Below, piece after piece: positions 37,312 through 51,200 of a DNA stretch of 64,000 nucleotides. The stretch covers positions 124,001-188,000 of the forward strand of contig JALDNG010000798.1 of the NCBI GenBank assembly GCA_024349245.1. The letters run 5' to 3'. Numbering within the stretch: the stretch's first letter is position 1; the number at the start of each line of letters is the position of its first letter. Both the position numbers and the translations under genes were made by a program. A model generated the notes under the pieces. It was not told the DNA's origin. It made no database searches and saw only the letters and a program-made list of their open reading frames with translations. Source of the stretch: Neodontobutis hainanensis (lineage: Eukaryota > Chordata > Actinopteri > Gobiiformes > Odontobutidae).

Positions 37312-39199
37312 TTAAAAAGTAAAATGAACCTGGATAAAACTTATAATACTGATTATATTTTGATATTTTTTGTCATACCATATGAATAGTATTTATTTTC
37401 ATATATTAGATATATAAATATTTTAACTTTGGCAAAGTAGTTTTCAAAATAAAAAATGATATTTGATTCAGATAATGACTCTGGTTTAAATATACGATGT
37501 TAAAATAGCGTGTGTATGTTGATGGAAAATTGTTATACTATTGAAACCGTTTTTAAATTGTACTTTTACTTGTTTAAATTCATTAGAAAAGAGTGAATAA
37601 CAAAATAAATAATATTTAAATACAAATATACCGTATGGTCAAACCTCTGAGATAAATTTAGTATTGAAAATGATTTGGTAAAATCATAAAATTTACTCAT
37701 ACTATTATTATTAATGATTATAAATATGGTTCTTTCAATTAAATACTTTCACATTAAAGCCGAAAATTCTTTTATTGATGGATTTTTGAATATCATTCAT
37801 AAAAATATTAAACGAGTTATTTAATTAATCAAATTTAAACAAGTTCAAATCTTTAAAAACACTGAACTAGAATTAATCTATCTTCTTATTTAAAAAATAT
37901 GTCATGACCATACAGCGGGGCTTCCGGAGTATCTGTATATTTATATCAATAAATTTCAATTGATACTTAATAAAATACACTTCATATATACTAAAATCTG
38001 TTTTAAATATACTCATCATTTTTCTTTTAATTTTATTATAATAAATATGTTTTTAATCTTTGTAATGTATTGAACAACCAAATAAAATGTCTGAAATTTT
38101 ATTGATTGTACAGGAAAAATTAAAATTTTCCAATTAAAAATCTTTCATATTCTTTAAATTGAACGAATCGTAAACCATAACTATAAATTAAATATTTATA
38201 TTTGTATTCTGAATATTTATTACCACCATAGCTATTATATCATAAGAGTAATATATCGTTTGAATTTTAAAAAGTAAATATCAAAAATAAATTAAGTAAA
38301 ATATGCGTTTAAAAATGAAATTTTTATCAACGTATCTAAAAATTAAAAAATTTTTTTGATTGTATGAATAGTTTATGATATTAAAAATTGTCGATATTAG
38401 TCTCTTTCAACTTTAAAAAATAGAAATACAATATACTATTTCTTGATCATAAAATATTAAAATGAATTTTTATTTCAATATTTTATAATTTTATATATGT
38501 GATGTTGATGTGATCAATCATCAGATAAGCCTTTCAAACATCAAGATCTATTTTAGATTTTTAAATTTTACTCATTATTCTTTCGGTGAATTCAGTTATG
38601 TTTGAAGTAAATGTGAATTATTGTTTTCCATTATTTTTAATGTATTTAATAATTTTTTATATTATTATCATTTGTATGTTAATATACTCGAGTTGATAAA
38701 AGCAAAAATAATATTTATTGTACGTTGGCTGTGTATTTTTATGCATTTTATTCTTGATAATATGCCTTTTTAGATTAATCATAGTTTATTTAAATAATTT
38801 TTGTGCAAATGATGAAATTTTTTAATCCTAAATAGATTTACAGTGTATAATTAAGCTCATTTATAATAATTTATAAAATCAACTGCTTTACTACTAAATT
38901 TGATCTACTTTAACATTATATATAGAGCACAAATTTTCGCCTTCTAAATAAACTATAAGATTAATAAAACCTTATATTATTTTGAAATAAACGAAGTTGG
39001 TTTCAAATGATAATATTATTATTCAATATATAAAATTTCTATTATTAATTTCATATATTTTTCTGATATAATTTATATCCTGACAATTCAGATTGAATAT
39101 CTGAAAGAAACGATGAGTTAAAAAATATTTAAAATATTTTTATTGAATATCATATGTTTTTAAAAGACAATAAACATACATTTTCATATACTGATATGT

Positions 39200-39650
39200 A
39201 TTCTCAATAGATAATTAATTCTGGTAGATAAATCAAACGTAGCTCTGGAAATAAATAAACAGATAAATATCTCGCAACGTTTTTTCGAATGAATTTTAAA
39301 TTTTGAATCCCTAATATGATCATCGTCAAAATGTCGAACAAGTATGGTTGTTCTTATCATCCGAAAATACCAAGAAAAATAAGTTTTATTCTGTTAGGTA
39401 CTTGACGGTAATATAGCGGAGAAGATATTCGAAAAAGTAAGCCTAGTTTTTTTGTAAATTTATATTAAACTGAATATATTTCAGAAAAAATTTCTTCTGA
39501 AGATGGCTAGATAAATATGTAACGTCCATGCTCTTCAGAAGAAATGTCTTGGATAATTTATTGTCTTGAAAATTTGATTTTATGAAATAAAAATGTAAAG
39601 TAAACATTAATTTGAAAAACAAATATAATACGTAATTCATTTCAGTTTAT
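39200..39650 (-). pseudogene. Probable decayed fragment of the same family (middle region)
   Basis: A minus-strand open stretch 39640-39443 and the frame just after it show, in the right order and near-right spacing, pieces of ORF B residues 148-232. These are NYVLYL (PYVKWI), FTLHFYFIKSN (FTLSKSFISN with one extra residue), SHLQKKFF (YHFENIFF), then AYFFEYLLRY (TYRQFEYVLHY, one residue shorter). Several matches are at the codon level with synonymous changes, for example Phe-Glu-Tyr written TTC GAA TAT against TTT GAG TAT. Small gaps and one frameshift between pieces are needed. Four collinear blocks make this the best of the secondary candidates, but it was aligned by eye. Confidence 0.55.
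39490..39545. repeat. Inverted repeat, 14-bp perfect stem
   Basis: 39490-39503 (ATTTCTTCTGAAGA) pairs perfectly with 39532-39545. After a two-base bulge, three more pairs extend it (39504-39506 with 39526-39528) around a 19-base loop. It lies within the possible family relic at 39.2-39.65 kb. About one such stem may be expected by chance in a window this AT-rich, though this one contains several G:C pairs. Confidence 0.4.
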
Positions 39651-39954
39651 AAAATATAATTGATTGTAATTGAATAATCCAAGTGAATCTATTCACTAAT
39701 AATATGAAAATTAATGTATCCAGATGTTATGGGTTTTGAATCAGATGCACTTTAAGACCTCGTAAGAATATATATTTAATCTTTAATATAATTTTAATGA
39801 AAAAATAAGCTTAAATAAAATATTAGTTTGGAATCCTTCAGATATTAATAAATCAAAAATGATTTTCAGCAAATCTCATTCTAAAAAATAACTGATCGTT
39901 TTTATATGAATCTTATTTTCGATTTTAACAAAATTCTACATTACAAAATTTTTT

Positions 39955-40146
39955 CTAATTTTTCGAAAATGAAAATATCTTTAATCTAGTTAAATTGAGT
40001 GAATATATATTTTCAGAAAATTTTGTATGTCCTTCAGAAAAAATTTTAAAACACACATTTTGATTATACGATGTTATATATTTATCTTCATTCGAAATGG
40101 GAATTTTATGTGGATATTTAATTGAAAAGAGAAAGAAACTTAACAT
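39955..40146 (-). pseudogene. Weak candidate fragment of the same family
   Basis: The minus-strand open stretch has YPHKIPISNEDKY and later IFSEGHTKF with ENIYSLNL. These can be compared with FPYVKWIYEFDKE, FISNGHELRF and ERVLMNLS of ORF B. Order and spacing fit within a few residues, but rare-residue matches are few (Pro, Asp, Gly-His). Confidence 0.28.
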
Positions 40147-43100
40147 TATTCAAAAAATATTCGTATAAAAAATTATATATTGATTAAAAAATAACAAAAT
40201 AAATCAATTTTATCATATTAAAAATTAAGAAAATATTTATTTGAATATTCCTAAAGTATCTGGTTACTATAGTCTTCTTTTAATGCATATTGATGAATTA
40301 AAGCTTGTTTCATTTTTAATTGTTTATTTTAAAATAAAATGTTAGAAATAGAAAGAAAAATCTGTTATCAATTTATATATAATTGAGTGCATCTTTAGCA
40401 TTTAACCTTTAAAACAGAAAATAATATACAAAACATTCTTAATTATGTCAACACGATGAAAAGTAATTTTCAACTTTAATATTTCTAGTCATAAAACAAT
40501 GAATAATTTTCGAATTTATTTTCTACTTATGAATCTTTATATTTCAACTTAAAAATATAACGTTTATATTATCTAAAAATATTGATATCATTTCAAAATT
40601 ATATAAATTAATAAACACTCAAAGATATTCTTCAAGAATTAAAAATAATCTAGATTATATATATTCTCACGCATGACAATTAAAAAAAAATTCAAGTCAC
40701 TTATCATAAATATATTAATTAACAGAGAAAAAAAATTGCAACATTTTGGCTGTTATTTGAGTGAAAAAGTAAATATTTTGACTAAAATATGTTAAATTCT
40801 GAAAAACAAAAAATAAACAGAAATCTAGATCTATTTCAACACTACATATATTTGTAAAATAAAAATTCTTAAATAAAATGAATGAAATATCTATATATAA
40901 ATTTATTCATGTTGAAGATATATCGTGAAAATTATATATAATTTGATAATATCAGCATATCTGATTCAGAACCCTTTAATTTATTATTTAAAACCTATAA
41001 TCATTTTTTAAAACTTCAAAAACCTATTTTCTTTGACGATCATTTCTGATATAATCTCAGATCGATTCAACAAAAGGATAAATAAATATTCATAACACCG
41101 TTTTATTCTAATTAAGTTTTTGGTAAAATTTATGTATTTTATGAAATCCTTATCATATAAATTATAATCTCTGCGATATATTTTTTTAATTGATAAAGCT
41201 ATCTTTGTTTTGTTTAATATTGTGAAGTAAAAATGTTAATTGAGCTTTTAACACATAATTTCAAAATAATTGTGTAAATTTATTAAAATTTTATGTTATC
41301 TTAAAATAACTTGTTCTTGAAAATATATATTTGATAATTTATAACTATAACAGAATTTCAATGTTTTAAAAATTCAATCATATTATAATCTCAATATCAT
41401 TCTTTAATATTCCTAACACTCTGAAAAACAAAATTTTTTTCAAAAATACCTTAAGTTAACTTCAAACTGTGTTATCATCCAAAATGATTAATTTAAAATA
41501 ATTAAAAAATTATGTGACAGAATCTTCACAATTTAAAATATTGCATATGATTTATCGTTTTAAAATTGTTTTGATAATTAACGATACATAAGAAATGAAG
41601 ATCATTCAATAAAATTGTTTGTAATTAACAATATATTTTCAACAATAAAATTTTTATTTTAAGGATATTTATTTTAAATTCTGGATAAAATAAAATACTC
41701 CTCGAAAAACGAGAGTTTGATCATTTTATTTGAATTTATTTTACACATTGTTTTGAAATGGATAATGCAAAACGCTTTCTCTAAAGATGAAACGTGATTT
41801 GTTTGAAGTCATTGACATTAAAAACCTTTAAAGTTTAAGTTATCTCTTGTTGAATATATTTTAATAGATTAATTAAAATATCAGACACTTCAATTCTTCT
41901 TGTGTAATTGAAAGCCACTCTTTTGTTTTATGATATTCAAACAAAGTTTTTTAAAAATTTCGATCAAAAAATAAACTATTTCTTTAAAAATAAACGATAA
42001 ATTACATTATATCAGAATAATTTAAAAAAATTTTTTGTAAATCGGTATTTTTTATTGATTATCTTACATTAAAAAATTTTAATTCGAAAAAATTATCTCT
42101 TAAAGTATATTTTCAAATAAACAACAGAGATTATCATAATTTGACTGTTAGATTTTCAAATAATTAAAACACAATAAACAAAAATGTTAATGCTGGTTTA
42201 AGCTTTCTTTTGAAATTATATGCATTAGAATTTATTTTTACTTGTGAAACATATATCTGAGCAATATTTTTTTCCATGGAACCATACAAAAATATTTGTT
42301 CATGAAGGAATTTTAATCACAATCTTTAATTTTGTAGAATATCCTTCAAGCTTTGCAACTTTTGAAAAATATAGTTTTTTATTATGATATAGAATTTTAA
42401 AATTATGTAAAATATGACGGATAAGTGTTAAAGTAATCTTCTTGAAGAAGATAAATTGTATAAATTAGTTCGAATTGAAAAGATAACAAAAGAATGAATG
42501 ATCTTTTATATCCTGGTTTAATGTTTTATTTATAATTTTAAAATTAATAGATATATTTTATATAAGAGAATCAGCGAAAAAATTCTTCGATTAATAAAAT
42601 TCATATAAAGATAACACAAAGAAAATTAAAAGCAATAAAACGAATAAATTCAAATATGTTACTATATATAGTTCTGTAAACTCAATTTAAATTTTATTAT
42701 AATTTTTAAGCTACTTCAATAATTTCTTTACCATGAACTTAACATTAAAGATGTAAAATATTGAATAAATGTTAATAAAACATTGTTATACTTTAATAAA
42801 ATTTTCAAATAAATGATTTAGCTGTATTTGAGTTATTTCTTCTAACTTATACCACAATTTATTTAAAATATTTTAACAATTTATGCAATGATGTAGCCTA
42901 AATTAATTATGGATAATAATTTGTTTATCTTTGAAAATGTCTTCAGATCTCATAGTATGTATAAATATATCGCATAAAAGTTATAATTTTATTTAAACAA
43001 ATAAAGTAAGATAAATATTTTGATAAATAATACAACTAGTAAAAATGGGTTATTGTAAAATATTTTTAAGGTCAAAATTTTTTAGACATTTTTACAAATT

Positions 43101-45102
43101 ATTAATTTTTCAAATAAAAAGATCAAAAAATTCATATATTTAAAAAATATTTACAATTTATCGTGTATACTGTTTGAAAATCTTCATTATATCATTTAAA
43201 AATATATTTACGAATTTAAAACTAAATTATGAAATTAATATGTGGATGAGAAATCCGTTCAGTTTTTTATTTTATTTTCTTTAACACTACGTTAACGATC
43301 AGTTAAATAATTTCTTCATCATATGGTGTTACACTTAAAATGCATTCAAGAAAAAAAATGTGATTTTAAATGTTTTTAATTTATTTAAGATTAAATTTTT
43401 CTTAATATGTGTTTGAAATTGAATTACTTTAAAATATTATTTGAAGTAACTACTTTCTTTGTGTTATAAGCATATTAATTGATAAATCAGTGTCGACGAA
43501 ATTTTCCTGCACTTATAGTAAAATGAGATAATAGTAAAATACAACATTATTATTTAATAGTTCCTTTTCATTTTCTCATGTTGATACTTTATAATATATC
43601 TGCTTTTATTCTTTCTTATTAAATAAAAAAGTTTATCACCTGCATTTGATTGTTTCGAAATATGTTTTACTTTTTATAATTATTGCTTTTTCTGTTGTTA
43701 ACATTAATTTAAACTCTTAAATTTTAAATTATCGATGTTATAAATAAACTCAATATTCATAAAAAGAATCGTATCGACTTTTTAATTTTATTCTTGTAAA
43801 AATAGATTTGAGGATCAAAATATAGAAAAAACATTTGATTCATATTGTCAAGTCGATATTAATTCTTGTTATGAATTTCAGTTTTTTATTTTAATTCTTA
43901 TTTACATTTGATATCTTCAAATGGAATTGCAACAATTTATATCATTCGAAAAAATGGTTTTTCCGAATATTGGTATAAAATCTAACTGTAAGCAATGAAG
44001 AATTTATTTAATTGAAATATATTTTACTTAATTCATTTTTTCTTTGAATTTCGATCTAAACTGTTTTCATTTACAACTAATTCGAAATGTTTTTCTTTTC
44101 TTTATCTGTTTTACCAAACATCTGAAGAATGTTTTACATACATAATAATGTGTGAATTATCATGTACTAAAAAAATTTTATGAATGATGTAACATTGAGA
44201 AATATATTTTTCATATCTTTCATTAGGAATTTTCTGCATATATTTTCTTTTTCAAGATATTATTCACAGAAAGATTTGAAGTGATAATAAATACTGTTTA
44301 AAATACAGTTATCTCAAATATTATAAGATTAACAAATATATTTTAATTTTATCTATTTTTTTCATCGTACACCATTTATAATTCTCAATTTAAAATAAAT
44401 CGGAAATAAGGTCAAGGAAAATCTTCAAAGATGTTTTATGAATAACAGAAAAAACGTTAAACATTCAAAATTATATTTATTGAAAATCCTAATGAGGTAA
44501 AAAAGTATTTACTGGAAATATGATATTGTATTCACATATAAGGAAAAAAAACAATATTTAAGAGAATTTTTAATCTATTAAAAGAAATAATGTAAGTGCT
44601 TATAATACTACTATTCAAATTTATCACTCATAAATAAATTACATTTTTAGAAACAACTTTATATTTTATATTTAAATATATCTATTGTGCATACGTTAAA
44701 GTGTTGTGTAAAATGACATAATTATTAAAATATTCTAAACGTCAAATAATTTTATGTTTAAATTAAATAGATATGTAAATTGACCACATTGAAAATTTGT
44801 GAAAATTATGAAAATATAAATCAGATAATTGATTAAAATTTATAATTACATCGAATGAAAAAATATTTAGAAACTAGCCATCTCAAAAATTTACTAAATG
44901 CTTGTATAAAAATATATTGCGAATACTCATGTCATAAAAATTAAGTCTGCTCTTAATAGACAGCGAAGTAATGAAATATCTCAACGAAAAATGATGAAAA
45001 AATTTTTGAACATTTATTATGTGAATATATTAAAATTGTAATGCTTAATATTTAAACCAGGTGAAATTATTCGATATACAATTCAAAAGTAGATTTTTCT
45101 AA
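40147..45102. other. AT-rich desert
   Basis: Nearly 5 kb without a recognisable gene, island or repeat. Confidence 0.5.
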
Positions 45103-45351
45103 TTATTGGAATAAGATAATAAAAAAACAAAAAATACAATAAAGCCAAGGTTGATGATAGTTAAAAATTAAAAGAATCTCAATGTGAACGATAAGTAGTT
45201 TCACTTTTAAATGCATATTAAAGATATCAAAATTAATTTTTAAAAAGATAAAATACGGCAGAGATAAGTTGTTGCGAATGGTATTAAAACATAAAATTTT
45301 ATTAATCTTCGAAAAAGTATAAGTACTTAAATTTATATGATCATAGTTCAC
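45103..45351 (-). pseudogene. Weak candidate fragment of the same family just downstream of the clear relic
   Basis: This minus-strand open stretch carries FSKINKILCF and later IFLKINFD, comparable with YEKRNKLLRL and LYLKINQY of ORF B (21-55). It follows the decayed copy at 46665-45430 by fewer than 100 bases on the same strand, so a tandem arrangement is possible. The matched strings are short and of common residues. Confidence 0.25.
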
Positions 45352-45429
45352 TTAAACGCCTTCCTCTATCAGATATTAAATAATTAAAAATCGATTAATT
45401 TTGAATAGAGCATGAAATAATATATTATG

Positions 45430-46665
45430 TCATAAAAGATAAATCTCATCACATTGTTCTATTTCGTACACTTTTCTTTGTATGCTTGAAATGAAAATGA
45501 TTGAACGGTGTTTAAAAATATATAAACTTAAAATACCTTTCCCATTTTTTAACCATATTCATTGTTATTTTTCAGAAAATAAAAATAAATTTAAACTCTA
45601 CATAGTATACATGCTATAATATTCTTTTATAAAGTTAGTTTTACAAAGCTGAATACATGATAAAAATTTTCTACCTCGAATTCGACATGATCTCTAAAAC
45701 ATTTTTGAAATCTACGATTAAATTTTTGACTTTTCAAATTCACATTGTTTTTCTTGATGTTTAAAAGTTTCTCCAAATTCTCGAAAGGTATTAATCAACA
45801 ATATCAGAATATCTATCGTAATTTGTTTGAGTTTCATGAAATATGGTTTTATAGTAAAATATAAGACTCAAATCTTTCAAAAAATTTCCGAAAATTATAA
45901 TTTCATGTACAGTTGAAATAATGGATTAATATAAATCAAAATAACTTTTTGGATCAATATCAGATATCATTTTACCAGATTGTAACCTACACACCCTAAA
46001 CAGACGTAAATTACATAAATTTATGTCAATTAGATCTTTATAAGTATATCACCATTTTTATCTTCTTTAAGTCCTCGATACCTGCACTGCTCAATTCAAT
46101 GTTCATAAATATCTGATAAAAATTTAGGTTCGTCTTGATTCTAATATCTTAAGATCCTTTTTTAAATTCATATCAGTATCTACGATAATTCATCATACTG
46201 AGAGTTTATATTAACGGATATATTTTTAATTTTATTTATCAAAGATATTTTATATTCATTTTGCATCTTTTTAATGTATTTTACCATCCTTATGAAAATC
46301 AATAATATAAAGAGGTCCTATATATAAGAAATGAATGTAGAAGTTTCATCCGATTTTCTCGAGCTTTTCTGTTTTCATAAATTTTAAAGATAAGTCATTT
46401 CCACTATTTTTATTTTCAAAGGGATTAATCATATGATCTTTAAAAATAAATACATTTATTAGTCTTTCTCGCTCCATTAGACAGTAGATTCTCATGAGAT
46501 ACTTCCCATTGTAAAATTACCAATGATTTTCCTGTAAGCGTCTAAGGAATAATGTGTGAATTTTCTTACAAATCAATGTATTCAAAAGGCCTCTTTCGTT
46601 TTATCCATCTTTACGACAAGGAGAATAAACAAGTGATTGATCAATTAGAAATATGAATGCAACAT
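45430..46665 (-). pseudogene. Decayed full-length paralog of the 30.5-31.8 kb gene
   Basis: Translating the minus strand in pieces gives the same protein in the same order, broken by many stops and frameshifts. Possible start ATG at 46665-46663 with a hydrophobic run, then KMDKTKEA (against DEDRKTKGAE). Next IYENRKARENRMKLL (against YYEKRNKLL), YRRY then stop, and a segment ending EQCRYRGLKED (against EQCTYPTFKEH). Then NLCNLRLFR (NLHHLR-type: NLNHLRAWR in ORF B), INTFREF (INTYRQF), VNLKSQKFNRRFQK (VNLRSKRVTRRFHK), NMVKKWERYFKFIY (NMVELWERYLKSIY) and FKHTKKSV (FKHIRTCV). Plus-strand nucleotide similarity is visible too, for example around the WERY and EQC codons. Collinearity over about 1.2 kb rules out chance. 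Homology may run a little upstream of the ATG. The orientation matches the intact copy, about 14 kb away, which fits tandem or dispersed gene duplication followed by loss. The gap at the ORF A/ORF B junction holds no insertion. Confidence 0.88.
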
Positions 46666-49600
46666 ATATTCACGAACATATTAAATATAGTTTATATAAT
46701 GATGTAATCGTGATTGAGTATGATTAATGGCTACGTTTTTTTATTTTTTACATATAATTTTTATTTAATTTCCATGATTCTGTAACATTTAATAGTTGAT
46801 GAACAAAACTCCATTATTTATAAATTAAATGACGTAGATTATTCAAATAAGGTTATATTTTTGATAAATTTATTGCTATTTTCATGTCCGATAAAACGAC
46901 AAAAAATTACTGAATCTTATTAAATACTTATCTCAAAATTCTTGTAATCTTTTAAAGTAGCATGCTTTGACGCTACTCAGTAGAAAACGATAAATTAATA
47001 TTTTGCAATCTAAGTGATAAATTATTTTCGTGCAGCCTCTTTTAAGGCCTTATTTATTAAAAACTACTTTGTATTCTGAACAATCATTAAATATTACGAT
47101 TTAACCTAAAATATAATACAAATATGAATATATTTGAAAGTTTCTATAATCGTCGATCAAATGATCAAATATTTTTATTCTTCGATATCTTTGAAATTAT
47201 CATAGTTAATATTTTTGATGTTTTTGATGTATCATTATACTTTCTTCTGTTTTTAATGATAGAATTCTAACATCTTCATGGTTAACACATCGTTTTATTA
47301 TTATATAAATTTTTACGTCAATAATTGTTAATATTTTCTCGCTATAAAGTTAATTAAAAGTTAACATGCTACAAATCGATGTAAATTAATAAAATCTTAA
47401 AAAATTTTCATTATTAAAGTAATTTTAAAATTTTATAAATTACTGATTATTTTTTCAAGGACATTTTAGGAAAAATATTTCTATGTTAGGAGATGGGGAA
47501 ATAATCATAGATTTATGTTCTTTATCAAAATAATGAGTGGATTTTGGTTTACTACACCTTTATAGGAATATTACTGTACGTTTCTTTTTTCTTCATCGAA
47601 TTATTTATGGATTTACTTTCATTCATAACAAGCAATTTGATCTTTATTAGATTTTGATCATAAGTTGACCCATGTTATGACGTTGAATTTTATTGAAGTG
47701 AATGAAATCATGTTGGATAGCAATAAAAACACTAAGTTACGATCAAAAAATTAAAAATGTTGATCTAGTATTTATATCTCGTTTGATTAAATAAATATTT
47801 TTTTTACTGTTAAAGATTCTCTTGTCATATCTTTCATACATATTATATCTATTAAACTAAAATTCGTTATATTTTCATTTAGCTTTAGAGGCAAATTTTT
47901 TACAATTGATACACAAAAGCTTATTATCTTAATTTTCGACATAAGAAACATTTATATCATAAATTTATATAAAGGCTAAGAAATAATAGTTTTTTGTACA
48001 TTTAGAGTTAAATATAATTTTTGTATTTCTGTCAAAATATATCGTTAAAAATGTATCTGAAGAAAACATTAATGCACTTTCTCAAAGTATAAATATATCG
48101 TAGTTGATCTTGATAATATAGAAAAAACATCAAACTAAATAATTTAAAGTTAATATCTGTTTTCTTATTCTTCCAACATTTTAACGATAGCTAATAACAA
48201 CGCACTTCACGATAGTTTTTGCTTTTGTAACTGAGTGCGGATTGATTTCCACTGTGATCTCGGCAAAACTATATAGATATCTTAACTTACTAAAGTGTTA
48301 ATTCTGCAGATCTAAGGCTGTATTCATAATGAATATAAAATTTTAAGATTATTTGAAACCAAATTTTTATATTTTAAGGAATGGTACACCGGTAAAAAAA
48401 TAACATAGATATTCTAATTGATGAATATGAATCAAAAATTATTTTTAAAAATTATGATGTATTATTTATCATAAATGAACAAAATAATTTTATTTGATAT
48501 ATTTTCAGAAAATATTTCAATAGCGTTGAACACGAATTGCATTCCACATTTATAAAATTAATAATTTTTTAAGTTTGCTCTTTCTTAAATTTATTTATCA
48601 CATCTGTAAAAAGTCATTTATTGTTTTTTATTCTTTGATAAAATTATGAAATTCCTCAAGTCATTAATTTATTATATAAAGTAATGTTGATTCTGTGAAG
48701 ATACGTTATTGTATGATATGTCGACATATAATTAGTTTTTAGGAGTTTTTCAGAATTCGCTTAAATGAAAAATTTATTATTGTTTTTAGATTTAGAAATC
48801 TGGATAAAGGTATAATTTTTCAATGATCAGTTCATTTAACGTATAATACTGATCAATCTCTTTACAAAATTACTTCTGTAAAATGACTTCCATTAACAAT
48901 ATTTATTCAATTAAAAACAGAAAAATTTAATAAAAGGTAATCACGGACTAAAATTAAATATAATGCCATTGAAATTTTTGTTAAAAATTAATACAAAATT
49001 ATTTATTTTTGAATGTATAAATTCTTCATATAAATACTTAACATTATTTATCGCCAAATTATAAAAATTTATATTTAATTATGTATCCTATAATAAAAAG
49101 AATTTCTGTAAATCATTAATATTGAAACTTACTCAGATAATTTTCTTATTATCAGATATCCTATATAGAAAATTGATTGTTTAATTAAACATTTTAAATC
49201 ATTGGATTTTTCGTTTATTTAATTATTTTTTGAAATTCGTTACCGATTAAACAGTTATTTTGATATTTTAGATTAAGTATTCAAATTAATGATAAAAATC
49301 TAACATGTTTATGGTTCATGCGCGATAGTTAATCTGACATTAACGAGTCTCGGCAAATTTTATGATTTTTCACGAGATTGAAATTAATTTACATGACATA
49401 ACATTATCTTCGCGTTACAAGAGAATATTTTAACTGGATTGATCATTCTATCAACATCAATAGACGCATATTGATAAAAGTTATTTAAGGGGATTTTAAT
49501 AATAAATACATGTTTCAATAAAAACGTTTTGAATAGATATAAATGTATTATTTTATCCAATTATAAAAATTCCAAATATTTATAATATTAATCTGCTATC

Positions 49601-50154
49601 ATAGATATATTCTTTTGATATATTTACCTTTTAAAATTGGATTATATGCTAAATCATATTTTGAGAGACGAAATTTGATTATCTTGATAATTTATTTCAC
49701 TTTTTGATAGATTTTATGTTAAATTAATAATTATAAGGTCATTATTATATGTTTCTTAAGGATAATTTTTTGATAAGAAAATGATTCCAATAAAAATAAA
49801 TTTTCTTTATTGATTATTATTTGTTAAATATATTTACATTGATATCTTGAAAAGATATTTTTTGAATTTTGTTTTTTTATAGATTTTTATCAAAATGTTA
49901 ATTTTTATCCAGTTTAATAATAATATTATTTTTGTGGGAATATAAATCTTATTCTTAAATCCAATCTCACAAAAGAAGAATAATTTTACAAATTTATAAC
50001 ATCTGGGTTAATTTTCAAATTTATTACGAATATTAATTTCTTTTAAATGTTCAGAAATAAGCACATGAATTTTCCAGATTACGATACTAAAACGTTTTTT
50101 TCAAAATATTATCAAGAAATTTAATATTATACTCAAGATGGATTATGCTAAATA
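46666..50154. other. AT-rich desert
   Basis: No gene seen. A slightly G+C-richer patch near 48.19-48.26 kb has no clear open frame. Confidence 0.5.
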
Positions 50155-50337
50155 GTGTCAATTATTTCATCATTACAATCCTTTATTGCACAGACTGACA
50201 TTATGTCCAATTATATTATGATTCCATCTTTCTCTAATGAAATCTATGAGAGATGGAAAATATCAATACAATCTATATTAAGAACAAAAACATGTTTTAA
50301 TTTATTTTACAAGATATCAAGCAATAATTGTATATAA
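50155..50337 (+). other. Short open frame with copia-gag-like or family-like string
   Basis: The plus-strand open stretch contains IPSFSNEIYERWKISIQSIL followed by RTKTCFNLFYK. YERWK after IPxF resembles the start of Ty1/copia Gag. The same residues also line up with ELWERYLKSIY and KRTMLNLVYF of the local gene family (ORF B 299-319). No zinc knuckle, protease, integrase or LTR is visible nearby. Origin undecided. Confidence 0.25.
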
Positions 50338-50995
50338 AAAATAAAAATTCTCATAAAATTCACATTCTATAATAAAAGCCCATTTAAAATATATTTAAGA
50401 GATATTATTATTGATTTCTGTGATTTTAGTCATTTCATCAGTTATAAACTCCTTGGCGGTTTTTTTGTATTCCGAGAAAATAGGTTCCTCTTATTGAGGT
50501 TGTTTTTGACGGATTTAGTCCCTAAGATTCATTTATTTCACGATTTTTAGTTTTTACACTTAGAAAGAATGTAATTTATGTTGAACGATGAAAGTATCGT
50601 TGGTAAACCGTATCCTAAATAATTATTTTAAAAGATTCTAACTTTTTATATCTTGAGGCAAATAAATAATATAATTGAAGTATTCATTTGAAAATCTTTT
50701 GGAAAATAAATGATATCTTGTTTAAAGTTACTTTTGAATAATGTTAAGTTTATCACTCAAATTCAATGCAGAAATGTGCGAGCGAAGTGAATTTTAGTAT
50801 TTTAACTTTCTTCGAGAGAAGTTTCTCTTGATTTTCCTTTTCTTTTCAAGACAAATAAGCACTCGGATTAATAATATTAACATGTCAACGTTAAAAATAA
50901 AGATTTTTCATGATTAACTTGACCTCTAAAATATATCTGAGTAGGTTTATTCGTGATAAATTTATTTTAAGATATTTTCTTCTTTTGTTTTCATC

Positions 50996-51200
50996 CTAAT
51001 TCAACGATTGTATTCTCGATTTTTGTGATTTACCATCATATACAGCATCGATAGCGTATGTAGTTTTATCAAAAGTATTATATTTTCTAATTTTATACAC
51101 TCTGAAATGGGATTGTCCAATGGGAGAGAGTAATTTATTTATTAATGTCATATATTTTAAACTATTATGTCCAGTCAACGGTCAACCTGCTTACATTCGA
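50996..51200 (-). other. Short open frame with a GH motif, origin undecided
   Basis: The minus-strand open stretch begins LTGHNSLKYMTLINKLLSP, then HFRVYKIRKY. LTGHNSL resembles the segment found after RNase H in some non-LTR retrotransposons, but the Cys residues that should follow are missing. It also lines up loosely with SNGHELRFFERVLMNL and FFRINSIKI of the local family. Slightly richer in G+C than its flanks. Confidence 0.25.
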
